Assembly: GCA_951640165.1 (NCBI GenBank)
Contig: OX621260.1
Span: 13,968,001-14,032,000, forward strand
DNA: 64,000 nucleotides
Direction: 5' to 3'
Source of the DNA: Pseudoips prasinana
Lineage: Eukaryota > Arthropoda > Insecta > Lepidoptera > Nolidae
In this document: piece by piece, positions 10,725-23,400 of the stretch
Layout: each line of letters starts with the position of its first letter
Numbering within the stretch: the stretch's first letter is position 1
Notes under the pieces: generated by a model
The model's database searches: none
What the model saw: the letters and a program-made list of their open reading frames with translations, nothing else
Told to the model about the DNA's origin: nothing
Program-made: the position numbers and the translations under genes

Positions 10725-10855
10725 TACAGACGCCAGCACATCAAGCTACCCAAATTTCCCCAATTGAAAGTGAACTTTTGCTTATGTGACAAAGCTCAAA
10801 ATCTATATTGTGATATATTGACAGATTAGGGTAGCTAGATGTGCTGGCGTATGTA
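10725..10855. mobile_element. MITE family 3 copy (GACGCCAGCACATC TIR)
   Basis: Starts TACAGACGCCAGCACATC and ends GATGTGCTGGCGTATGTA, with subterminal AGCTACCC / GGGTAGCT. The interior TTCCCCAATTGAAAGTGAAC is shared with copies at 43027-43165, 44956-45094 and 54759-54870. Confidence 0.85.
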
Positions 10856-11362
10856 CGTTTTTATATGTAACTACGCGCAATATGACGAGTAGACCAAATA
10901 GTTTTATATATAAAATTAAAAAAAATAGATCTTAAACATTTATGACATAAATAAATACTATTTGTGATGGCAAAGTGATAAATACATTATAATACATTTA
11001 GTAAGTCTGTTTGTTTTTCTAGATTTCATATCGAATACACTTTTATTCAAATATAATATATCAGAGATCAAATATATCCTTTTATTAATATATGATATAT
11101 GAAAAGCAAATATTTGATAGTACCATGTTCTCACAGTGTACTCTATTTTACGAAAATATATTTACGAATAAAGTATACAGTATATATACAATATACATAT
11201 TATAAATAAATCTAAAATTATTATAAATAAATCTAAATTATTACGTTGAAAATTATTCAGCCGTCTAAAACTTAGTTTAGATATTACCTATATAATATTT
11301 CTCCTTATAACATCAGCTATCTGTCAGTGAAGGATCGTCCAAATCCATCCAGTCGTTTTGAA

Positions 11363-11690
11363 GATAAACCGGATAAGCAGACAGACTGATAAAATTACAA
11401 AACAAATGTTGTTTTTGTCATAAGTACAATATATACTTTCATATGTAAAAGTCTGTTATTTTGACATTAGATAAACCTGATGAGCAGACAGACTGATAAA
11501 ATTACAAAACAAATGTTGTTTTTGTCATAAGTACAATATATACTTTCATATGTAAAAGTCTGTTATTTTGACATTAGATAAACCTGATAAGCAGACAGAC
11601 TGATAAAATTACAAAACAAATGTTGTTTTTGTCATAAGTACAATATATACTTTCATATGTAAAAATCTGATATTTCGACATTACAAACAG
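11363..11690. repeat. Three-copy 107-bp tandem repeat
   Basis: The phrase AGCAGACAGACTGATAAAAT starts at 11376, 11483 and 11590, so the period is 107 bp. The copies are nearly identical and the last is slightly diverged. Non-coding. Confidence 0.9.
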
Positions 11691-11924
11691 ACAATTTTAA
11701 TTGATTAATTTGCATACATATCAAATGGCTTAAGGAGCAAGCTAATATTACACATCTTACTTCGCGATTATAAAACGTCATTTCTACATTCATATTCCAT
11801 ATAACAACAATATAAGTACATAATGCCTCCGATTCTATGCAATACCAAATAATTTTAAGGTCATTGCATCTCTTTCTAACGTAGTTCTTATGAAAAGGAT
11901 GGGACATCTTTAGTTGTAATATCT

Positions 11925-12155
11925 TAGGACATTATTAACACACTGCCATCCGATCTCAAACTAAGCAGAGCTTGTGCTATAGAAACCAGATAACTGCAAT
12001 ACTACATAATACTACTTTCCTACTGATACGTGTGTAGATAATTAAACCCAGACTCAGGACCAACAGAAGCACACAAATATCTGTCCTGAGTGGGAATCGA
12101 ATCCACGACCTGCGCAATACCTACCAAACACGCCAACAGGCCCGTCAATCTTTAG
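11925..12155 (-). repeat. tRNA-derived SINE, minus strand
   Basis: GGGAATCGAATCCACGACC near 12090 is an inverted B box. The tail block (GGACATTATTAACACA, AACTAAGCAGAGCTTGT, GGAAACCAGATAACTG) recurs at 12830-12960, 37525-37690 and 54358-54602. Confidence 0.65.
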
Positions 12156-12536
12156 TTGTATCAATATAGTTTCAGCACAAAACAAACGACACGCTAGAAC
12201 CTGACGACAAATAATATTAATAGTTTGACATTTCTATGTATGCCCTATCCTTTTCTTACAAGGTACATTAGAGAGAGATGTAACGTTTAAATTAGTTTAG
12301 TGGTGAAAAAGACAGAATCGCCAGCAATGTCTCGCTCTTATAAATAAAAATATATTCTTTATTTGGCCAGATCTATGTAACAACGGCCTAATACTAATTA
12401 CATAAAGTTCTTGACCGTCGCAATGAAAATAAACCTTAAACTAACAATTATTAAGCAAACAGCGCTTTATATCGTACCTAAATTCCTCCACTTGAAAAGT
12501 TATTAAAAAAAGGATTATTATTAAGCGTTTAATTCA

Positions 12537-12735
12537 AGTTCAAATTTCATTTATTCCGAAAAAATAAATCATTAATGTGGGATCAACCATTTTTTACCCT
12601 ACCGTGCAGTGCATGACGTGGCAGCTATCGAGAAACACTGCCAGAAAACTCAGTAGGAATGTTTTTTTTAATAATATTTAAAATTAATTACATTTTTTTT
12701 ATGTGTGTTGACTTAGAACAACTCAATCGCAAACA
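12537..12735 (-). mobile_element. 5'-truncated 3' end of the 25.6-kb LINE family
   Basis: On the minus strand this reproduces the 3' UTR of the LINE at 25609-28702: inverted ACTGCCAGAAAACTC, TGCAGTGCATGACGTGGCAG and TTACCCTACCGTGCAG blocks. The copy keeps only the last codons and UTR. Confidence 0.8.
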
Positions 12736-13831
12736 CTTTTGTCAAATACAAATTTATGGTATACATGATAGTTTTAGTTCAAGATGACGCATTCAAGGTA
12801 TTGACCGTTTTGTCACACCAGTTATAATAATAATAATATCCTGGGACATTATTCACACGCGGCCATCTGATACCAAACTAAGCAGACCTTGTACTATGGA
12901 AACCAGATAACTGATATACTACAAATATTACTTTTTTATACCAAATAGAAGCATAGTCTATTTTTACTGGTAAGTGCATTTTGCACTCACAACATGGTGT
13001 AAACCTAACAACATCACAATTGGAATAAAATGAACATAGACCAGGCATAACTATAGTAATAATAACAATGCAGACACGATATACCTGCGTTTTTCTAAAC
13101 GAAAGAGAATGAGGGTAGACAGATATTTTCTTCGAATGAAAAACTATACAAACGCAATACTGTTTTTTTTCTTTTTTAATAACTTTTCAAGTACTTACTT
13201 CTTGGTTATATAAATGTCTAGAATCATTTTTAGATTATCATATCTACATGGAATAGAATATAATTATACTTATAGTACACCGTATACATATTAATTATGA
13301 CGTATAAGTTTAAGTTGTGCAAAGGGTGGTCTTATGGCATATAGCGATCTTTTCTTAACCTTAGTATGGATAGGAGCTGAACATAAACTAAGCAGTAGCT
13401 GTGTAAGAGATATACCAGATTCAGATCACCTTACGTATATATTAAGTATGGAGGCATTATTTCAAAGAAAAGTAGTAGTTTTCTTTAAAATACAGTACAC
13501 AGTAGTACAGTGCCTTCGTAACAGTAACAATTTAAATTATTTTTATCAATGCACGGTGCCATTAATAATATAAACCTGTTGTCAGCTCAAAAGGGGGATC
13601 ACTGAGATACAGAGAAGGTGAGCGTTGACCCTCAAAACCTACGTCTGAGTCGCAAATCTCAGACTCCGTCGAATGTTCCCTCCTCTACCACGCGATGGAC
13701 CCGGTTTCCGCACGGTGATAGATGGAATGCTAAGCATTAGGTCTTCCTGTCTATTGCTTCATCCAGTCTCATGATTCATTGCTAAAATATAATTTTTGAA
13801 TACTGTCATCAGTATTTAAAATTTAACTTTA
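12736..13831. other. Gene-free stretch with a SINE tail
   Basis: A SINE tail fragment is at 12830-12960. The remaining sequence has short chance reading frames and no recognised domain. Confidence 0.45.
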
Positions 13832-14192
13832 CTTGTAAAACACCAACAACCTCGTAGGACTAGATAGGTAACACCATAAGCAACCACTTTTGTTCTACGA
13901 GTTCGGATATAACTCAATACATGAAAATATTAATAATTTTACATGGACGACTAGAGAAATGGGTCATGTTCAAAGGCGATAGCTCTGCACCTCTTCCCCG
14001 CGCCCCCGTAACGCTATATTTACATAATCTTTGTGATGCGCATAGAGTTACATAAACATTCAAGCGGCGAATTAAATTAATACTTATTTTTGTACGAAAA
14101 TAAAATCTAACAAATTATCAAAAGTCGTAGAACAAAGGTTTTTGCTCGTGGTGTTAGATATCTAGTTTTGCGAGATTGTTGGTGTTTTTAGA
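13832..14192. mobile_element. MITE family 2, intact copy
   Basis: The ends are long inverted repeats of about 60 bp: AAAACACCAACAACCTCG on the left, GAGATTGTTGGTGTTTT on the right, with TTTGTTCTACGAG / TCGTAGAACAAA further in. It gives the template for the split copy at 8283-9868. Confidence 0.8.
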
Positions 14193-14406
14193 GGTAACCT
14201 CGTAAAAGTATAAACAGCGGGGAAATGTTTAAAGACAAGCTATCCTAAAACCAACAACAAATTATTATGTAGACATCCTCGATTTACCACATTTATGTTT
14301 TATGCGCTTTGTATAAATATTTTCATGTATCTAGACATTTATATAACAATTATACTACAAATTGCATTGAGGGTACCATACCTACAAAATTGTCAGTCCA
14401 TCCTAT

Positions 14407-17400
14407 CTACACGAGGTCTAAAGGTAAGTCCTTCACTTCTCCGATCTCGGAGCAGTTGTCGTCATCACAGAAGTAGGTGAGGATGAACCGGAGGTCCACC
14501 TGCGGCCTGGTGGCAGGCCTGCCCACCAGCATCACCTGCGTTATGGCTGGAGGCGGCAGGAACGGGTTGGCTTCTGGTAATGAGTTACCTGATGCTGGCA
14601 GTAAACGGATCTTGCAACCCTAAAAAAAAATCATTATTGTGTTGTGTAAGTCCTACTAACATATATGAGTCATAGTTACTTGAATAAATAATTTTTCTAT
14701 CCCATTCTATTATTATTACAAGCCGTGCCCCGCGGTTTTAGCCGCGTTAAAATTTATAGATTTCAGTATATGTGTTATTCGGAAGTCTAAGCTATATTAC
14801 TACAAAGTTTCATCAAAATCAGTTGGGTAGTTTTGTTGTGAAAGAGATACATACTCACAAACTTTTTAGTAGGTTTTTGTGTAATACAATAGCAGCTAAT
14901 TAGTTGATGCAAGAGTACCAAATAGCTTGGAGATGTTTTCCTTGTGCAATCTGTTCTTCAAGGAATTTAATGTTGGACCTAAAACAACTCTTTCTGGCAG
15001 TTTGTTCCATGCTTGTACAACTCTATTCAGCAAGACATGCTTCGTTTGCGCGGAACATTTTATAGTACACAAGTATGTGCGCACACAGGGGCAGTTTTTG
15101 TTACATTATGATCGGATGAGACGTCTGGCGACACGACCGGAAAGATGTCAGGTACAGGAGCGACGGCTCTCTGAGGCACGGGGCGTAAATACCGCCAATT
15201 CCCAGGCTCCGGGCTGATCTTGAGAAATCCCAAAATCACTTTTTGGGATTTGGCTAGTAGTCGAAATTCAGCCAAAAGCTCGATTATTATATTTATCAAG
15301 TAAGAAATAAATATGAGAACGCACCTTAGGAACCATACCCTGAAACCTGTAGTCTTCAACCGAGGCTCTGCTCTTATTAGTAGTAGAAATGACTATTACA
15401 TTGACGTCTGGCCGCGGTTTGTCCTTGCAGAAGTGTAACACCACTTGCAACCCATTCTGCTCTTCAAATATCGTCATCGGCGGCACCTTGCCTGGCTGCA
15501 CGGAAGAAAGAGACACATTGATATCATTCAACGGCTTCACTTCATGTTTCTTCTCTTTCTTTTCGTCATCTTCTCCTTCCGGTGAAGAGTTTTCGCATTT
15601 TGCTTCGTCTAGGCCTATACTCAAGTCCAAGATATTGTTTAGTTTAGACTCTGGGACTTGGGTGCTGGGACTAGATGTGCTCGGTACAGGTTCTGTGCTG
15701 ATGTCGACGATGACGTCATCGGTGGGGGTGGCAGGTTTGGGCGTTGGAACAGATTTAGGCTCCTCCGGCTTCCTGGTGAAGAAGTCCAAGTCTAGCAGCG
15801 CACCGTTGGGCGCAGACAACTCGTGTTTTGGTGACGTTAACGCGTTCATTGGTATTTTTTTCGTCGTTTTGCTGTAACATTTATACAAGAATATAAGTTC
15901 GATTTCCTTAAATAATATGGTAAAAGTAATCCTAGGAGGCTTTCTTTACTTCTTCGGTAATTAGAGGTAAGCAGGAGCTCCAGCTTGTGAATGCAATCGC
16001 ATTCTCGCGAGGTCTCGTTTTCATGAGATCTCGGCTTTTTAAGAGATTGATTTCACGGCCGAAAAATGGGCGATATCTCGCAACTTTGCTTGTTATGTAA
16101 ATGCTGCTTATTGTTAATGTTTCCTTACAAACTAATAATGCCATTTACTTAATAGTCATACTACCATGTCATTCATAAATTACATACAATACATTCATAG
16201 ATACATACACAATAACCAATACAATACGGAAGGACAGTGGAAATACCTTCCACTGCCCATACGATAAGTAGTAGTACTAATCATGTTTTTTTTATTTATT
16301 ATTGTTTAACACGTTCTGTTATGTTGCTCACTTTCCTCCTTCCTTTCAAACAGCAAAATATAATCGGAAGAACTAGAGCAGCCCTGTCCCTCTCCTTTGC
16401 ATAAGAATAGGCGCCAATCTGATTTACAAATTTCAAAATAAAAAAAAAACCCGAATTACCCATTGAAACTGTCCAGCCTTTTCACATTATCCGGGAGTGA
16501 GTCTTTTATAAGTTGTTCTCCAAGTGAGTCCAGCTCATTCCAACCTTCGGGCTTCTTGCTGGGTTTGTCGCCTAAAAGATCCACATCATCTGCAAAAGAA
16601 TGAATTACATTTTAAATAAGAAACAAACAACAACAGGTAAAGACGTGTGGCGCAGCGGTTAAGACACTCGCCTCACCGCTTCGTGTCCGGGTTCGCTTCC
16701 CGCGCAGTACAACTATTTGTGTAACCCATAAACAGTTGTTCTGAGTCTGGATGTAATTATATGTTTGTAAAGTAACCCGAGACACAGGGATTAGTTACAC
16801 TAGTGCGGGCTTTGTCTTTAAAAATCTTAATCGGCAATAGAGTATGTTAATAATTTATTGGTTTTAGATCTTATTGCGACAAAAATAGATTTTAAAATAA
16901 GGTGGTATGGTAACTATTATAACATTGTCCGATTAAAGGTTAAACGATATCGTCTCCCTTACGGTGGCGTAATCATCTCCCACAGTACATGTCCCGACCT
17001 TCTGGGACATAGCGCAAAAGGGGGGCATCGAACCAGCATACCCGAGTTCCCGGGGCTCCCCCCCATCAGGCACCAAGCGAAGTCCACGGCAGGTTAGGTT
17101 TAGTCGGTGCGAGTCCGACATACGCATTTTTGGGAGTGGCATGCATAAGCATTCCTCCTGCCATACAATAAAAAACTGTGGTGTAATCACAGTGGATGGA
17201 CTAAATAGGAGAAAAAAGATATAACAAGTGGGGTTTCAGAAATAACTGGTAATCATGTCATCCTAATGACGTCCACAGCTGGACAAAGCAACAAAAGTTC
17301 TTCACGGTGGAATTGTGTTCATAATTTGTAGGGATGTGCCATAATCGCCACGCTTGCAGACGGGTTGGCGATCGCAGTATGGTGTTCATAGTACACAAAG

Positions 17401-20400
17401 CCTTCCTGTTCCTTCCTTTCCTGGGAGATTTTCCTTAGGAATGAGTTCTACGCCTTTATGAGATGGGATGGGCATGTTTGCAGGGGCTTCTGCGCTACTC
17501 TACGCAACCGGTGCGCGTCCAAACTCCGTCTTGGCCGTCATAGGAAACAGGCTAGATTGCCCGTACGTCAGTCACTGGATCGGTCTGCATATGCAATTTG
17601 ATACACTGACTCACGCAAGAAGCCAATTTGTGTTAGTGTTGTGAATGTTAAGTTTTATTTACTAAAATAATTTATAAGATTTATGTTTTACTAACAAAAT
17701 GGGTCTTTGTTATTTGAATTCAGATAAAACATAAAAAGTTGCCGTGTGTAAACGATATTGTATGTTTCGACCTGTGAAACCCGTTTTGATTCCGAATCGT
17801 TTTGTACAGCTAAATAAAAAATGCATGGAGTGACACTGCTGCTCGTTCCCTCGGGAGGAATTCTGAGCCCCTACGGAATGAGTTAGTCTAGTGGTTAGTG
17901 ACCCCGACTGCTAAACCGGAGGTCGTGGGTTCGATACCCACCCGGGACAGATTTTTGTGTGATGAACATGATTGTTTGTTTTGTGTCTGGGTGTAATTTG
18001 TCTATAATATGTATGTATTTAGGAGTATACATTCAGTCAAAAAAGTATCGGGAATGGATGATTTGTTTATGGTTCCAAATTCTAATTTTTGTTTTTTTTG
18101 TTGTTGTTAGATTGGCACAACTGTTTTCCATTTTGGCGCGGAGTTTGAGTTGCTTCTGTTATTTATATTAAATACAGTGCTGGTTTTAGTAATATCATAT
18201 ATAGTGTGTATTGCAAATTTCATAATGGACAAAAATATCGAACAAAGAGTTTGTCTTAAATTTTGCATTTCAGAGTTTGTCTTAAATTTCGTGTTCGGAG
18301 TCACTGAAAATGTTACAGAAGGCTTACGGTGAATCGACTTTATCAAAATCTCGTGCTTATGAGTGGTTCAAAGCGTTCAAAAGCGGTCGAGATGTGATAA
18401 AAGATTTGCCTCGCTCTGGTAGGCCATCAACGTCTGCAACTGAAGTTAACATCGCAAAAGTGAAGGAAATAGTAACTGAAAATCCTCATTCAACTCTGAG
18501 AGAGATAGCCGCCGAACTTTCTGTATCTCACGAGTCGATTCGTACCATTTTAACTAATCATTTGGGTATGAAACATGTTGCCGCTCGGCTAGTCCCAAAA
18601 GATCTGAATTTTCTCCAAAAACTCAATCGCATGAAAGTCGCTGAGGACATGGTAGAACGAGTCAATTCCGACCCAACATTCATGAAACGCAATGTTACTG
18701 GTGACGAGACGTGGGTTTACGAGTTTGACATGCAAACTAGTCAACAAGCTTCGGAGTGGCGCCTTCCAACTGAACCGAAACCGAAAAAACCACGCCAAAG
18801 TCGATCAAAAGTCAAAGTCATGTTGACTGTTTTCTTTGACTATCGCGGTGTCGTCCACTCTGAATTCTTACCGGAAGGTCGAACGGTAAATAAAGAATAT
18901 TATTTGAGCGTTATGTGGCGTTTAAGAGAGTAAATTCGACGAAAAAGGCCAGGTATGTGGAAAGAAATTTCTTGGATTTTGCACCACGATAATGCGCCTT
19001 CGCACAAGGCCATCATTGTGAACGAATTTTTGACTAAACACTCAACAAATACCATCCAGCAACCACCATATTCACCAGATATGGCTCCAGCTGACTTCTT
19101 TCTTTTTCCTAAACTCAAATTACCACTTCGTGGTACCCGTTTTCAATCGGTAGAAGACATAAAGGAGAATTCGCGGCGAGAACTGAACTCAATTCCGAAA
19201 GCAGCGTTTAATAAATGTTGTGATGAATGGATTATTCGTTGGCGTAAGTGTATCGTTTCTGAAGGAGCATACTTTGAAGGTGATAAAATAAATTTGGATG
19301 AATAACAAACATTTTGTATATTATTGATCTTTTCCCGGTACTTTCTTGACAGATTAGTATGTCCTTTCTCAGGCTCTAGACTATCTGTGTACCAAATTAC
19401 CATTTAAATAAATAGATGTGACGTGAAAAAGCGACAGACAGAGTTACTTTCACATTTAGTAGTGCTCCTGCCTACGAAACTAGTGGTTCTGGGTTCGAAT
19501 CCCGGTAAGTGCAAATATTTGTGTGATGAGCACGAATATTAATTTCTGAGTCATGAACGTTTTCTTTGTATATAAGTATTTATCTATCTATATAAGTATG
19601 TATATCGTGGCCTGGTACTCAAAGTACAAGCTTTGCTTAGTTTGGGGCTAGGATGATCTGTGTTACATTGTCCCTAGATATTATTATTATTAGTAAGGAT
19701 TTATTTATTAGGCTGGGTTAGACTGAGAAGAGACGCTAACAGAACTGGAAAAAGGAAATAAGAAGTAAGGTTTAGATGAAAAACAAAGAACAGAGTTCGT
19801 ACCATTGGGCATCAAACTAACAGGTTTCAACGGTTCCGCAATATTCTTCGACTCGCTTCCTGACGAGAAGATGTCTCCTAGTTCATCAATAGCATTGTTC
19901 TTCGCTGAGCTCCCTGCCATCGACGTGCTGTCACCACTGGCTGCCCCCGCGAAGTCCAGCAGACTGTCACTGTTTGGAGCGGTCCTCTTGGTGTCAGGTT
20001 CCGGTCTTTCCTTTTTGTCACGTTTGTACTTGGTGTATGTGTTGTACCGTTCCATTACTTCGTCTAGCGCCGTGCTGGCGTGGAGAATGTCATCTGTAGA
20101 TAATAAACATAACAGTAATAAAATAAATAAAATAAAAACAAAAAAGGTTTTATTCACGTAGACTTTAAAAAAGCGCTTGTAAATAGTCAGAACATTGTTA
20201 ATAGTAAAAACAATATTCATAGTAATATATAATTAATTTATAATTATTTCTAGGTACATATAGATATTTAGGTACACGGATTGTAGGAAATAATTTACAA
20301 TAAGATTTATTTTATAACAGTACCTAACGATATTTAACTAACTTAAATTAAGTTATTGTCAAGGATCATGTGTAGGTTTAATTATCAAAATTTAAAATTT

Positions 20401-23400
20401 TAGCCATATTTTTACTACATATTGTCGAATGGTTTGGTTCTGTCTATATTAAGGTACGAATTAAATGTTATTATTACGGCGGACCTTGTGATAATAACGA
20501 CGGTCGCGCTTTAATGCTACCACCGGATCCAATGCGCCCCAACTGAGAAGACCCAGCGAAACAAACTCAGCGGGTGTCTCTACTACCGGTTTCAACACGG
20601 CCCAGTTGAGACGCTCCGGCGAAACATACTCAATGGGGCATTTACACGAGGTTTGGTCCACTTACTGAAATTATTTAGCAGGCAAACACAATATATGATC
20701 GATTGGTTGTCTGATTAAGTATTTATTTTATGTTTTAATATATTAAAAAGAGAAAATAAAATCAAAATGTTATTGGCCGAATTTAGGCTAGGAAGGCCAG
20801 TGTCTACGGAGATTAGCCAACTTCTTACATATTAATACTAGGGCGTGTGACCAAACACAAGTAACAACTGAGGATAGATTTTGGGATCTTGGGATTTGAG
20901 ATGAGAGAATTTGGGATCAATTTTGAATGCTGTCACTTTGTGCCATGGACAGGTTGCCCCTTCGTGCCTAAGAGAGTACATGCGGTTGATGTTTCTCTGG
21001 TTGTGTTGTATTGGTTTTCCAGCAGATAATAAGAGTGAGACTATAAATACACCTATGTTGAGTATATCAACCGGGTGCGCAGCGCAATATTAGGTCGCAA
21101 GGGGGCGGGGCCATCGATTCTAACCGAGTGCACGTTCGGCCGCTTCGGCAGTCAGCTGTTAGCCACGAGATTCCGCACTCGCGCATACATAAGCTTTTTA
21201 TTTAATTTTTATATTCTTTTGTTACAAATCAAATCAAATCAAATCATTTATTATTTCATTGCATTTGGGTATTACAAGTTCACAGATAATAAAATAAGTT
21301 TCACCAAAAGCTGCCTAAGAAGGCGTTTGAAACATACAATAGTAACTTAATAAAATAAACTTCTATAGAATGTAAACAAAACAATATTTTTTTTATACTT
21401 GCTTAACACGTTGAACGCCATGACGGACACCATGTGTCCGACAGCATACTTTTCCCTGGGGCCGTACTGATAAATCAAGAAACGTCCAATAATTGTTGAG
21501 GTGTTTTTTTGCAAATATTGTCAGGAAATAACACAGAAACTAGGGGCGACTTATGAAAACAGCGATTTGCTCATTATTTTCGGAGATGTCAAATGGCAGA
21601 CACCAGTGTCCGTCGCGGCTTGCGAGAACGTCCAATCGTATTTCTTTGCGCGGGAGCCGCGCGGGTCATGCTGTCGGCTCTCCCCGCGCAACGCCGCCCG
21701 CACCCGCGATCCCCAGCGACACGTTTCGCTCGTTTATTTGCCTTTCCGCTCGCGTAGAAGAATATCGTGTTTTTATAAAAATTAGGGTTCCGTTGAGTTA
21801 TAATCGTAGCGCATCATGGAAGAGTTCGAAAATTTTGAAGTGACCCAAGACGATTTAGAACAAATAGAGAACATTGAAATAAACTTGTTGAATTCAAGTT
21901 TTAACGTATCTTCGGAAGATGAAAACGAGAATATTTTAGTGTTGCAGCCGACTAAACGTAATCGTCGCCGTATCATCCAATCGGAGAGTGAAGCCAGTGG
22001 ATCAGAAAATACTGCGCCTGGTTTGCCAGAACACACTCAAACTGATGGCAGTGGATGGGGACCGCCAAAAGGTAAACAACGTCGTTTGATTGCATTTACT
22101 GACATTTCGGGGCCATCGTATGTTGTACGTACGACAATGGTGAATAAATCTCCAGCTGATTTTTATTCTCTTTATGTCTGTGATGATATGTTGAATTTTA
22201 TAGTTTCTGCAACTAACAAATATGCTATTGAACAAATAACCAAAAAACCTGATGCTTCTGTTGGTGCGCGAATCAACCAGTGGGTTCCAACGAACCTTGC
22301 GGAGATGAAGAAATTCTTTGCTTTGCTTCTTTTTATGGGTGTAGTCAAACTTCCAAAATTATCGGACTATTGGTCGAAGGACGAAATTATCGGGCATCCT
22401 TTTCCTAGAACTGTTACGTCACGTAACCGTTTCGAAATTTTGCTTCGCATGTTGCATTTTTCTGAAGATGACGAAGAACACAAATCCGACCGTCTTCATC
22501 GTGTAAGAAAGCTGATGAACGATTTGAATGTGTCTTTTCGGCAACATTTTACTGCAAATGAAGACATTTGCATCGATGAGAGTATGGTACCATTTCGTGG
22601 CAGACTCATATTTAGGCAGTACAACAAAAATAAGCGGCACAAGTATGGTGTCAAACTGTTCAAATTGTGCTCTGTACCTGGATTTACACACAAAATACAG
22701 GTCTACGCTGGAAAAAACGATACATCAAACACAACACCTACAAATGTTGTGATGGATTTGTGTGAAGACTATGTTAATAAGGGACATACTTTACATACCG
22801 ACAACTGGTATACTAATATTGATTTGGCGCGAAGACTTTTGGACAAACAAACTCATCTTGTCGGTACGGTCAGGAAAAACAGGCGGGGGCTTCCTAAAAA
22901 AGTCGTCAGCACCAAACTCAAGAGGGGCCATTATTATGCTGAAGAGAGTAAGGATGGAATAACGGTATTAAAATGGAAAGACAAGCGCGATGTTCTTGTC
23001 TTATCCACAAAACACTCTGTGCGCTTCGTCGAGATCACAAAACGCGGAAAAGTTTTGAGGAAGCCACAAATCGTCTTGGAATACAACAAGGCCAAAGGCG
23101 GTGTGGATTTAGCAGACCAGATGGCTTCTTATTCAACCCCATTGCGCAAATCAATCCGATGGTATAAAAAGATTGCATTAGATATGCTTCTGAATATAGC
23201 TATGATCAATGCTCATGTTTTGTATCAGTCTGTAAACAAAAAAAAAATTAAAGTAACAGATTTTAGGATTGCTATTTTGAAATATTTCTGTGCTAACAAA
23301 GAAGCACATGAACCAGAGCCAACAAGACCAAAAAGAAACAAACACGTTTTGCAAAAATTTGACGGTCCATCTAGAAAAACTAGACGTAACTGTGGAGAAT

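Noticed and set aside
15389..15877. 162-codon plus-strand open frame
   Set aside because: It lies exactly opposite Gga exon 7 and is a shadow of it.
17884..17955. tRNA gene at 17884 with good A and B boxes
   Set aside because: Followed by the common SINE tail and one of several similar copies; the anticodon arm is not convincing.
21501..21843. Open frames upstream of the piggyBac transposase
   Set aside because: They overlap the element's 5' UTR and have no recognisable domain or conserved start.
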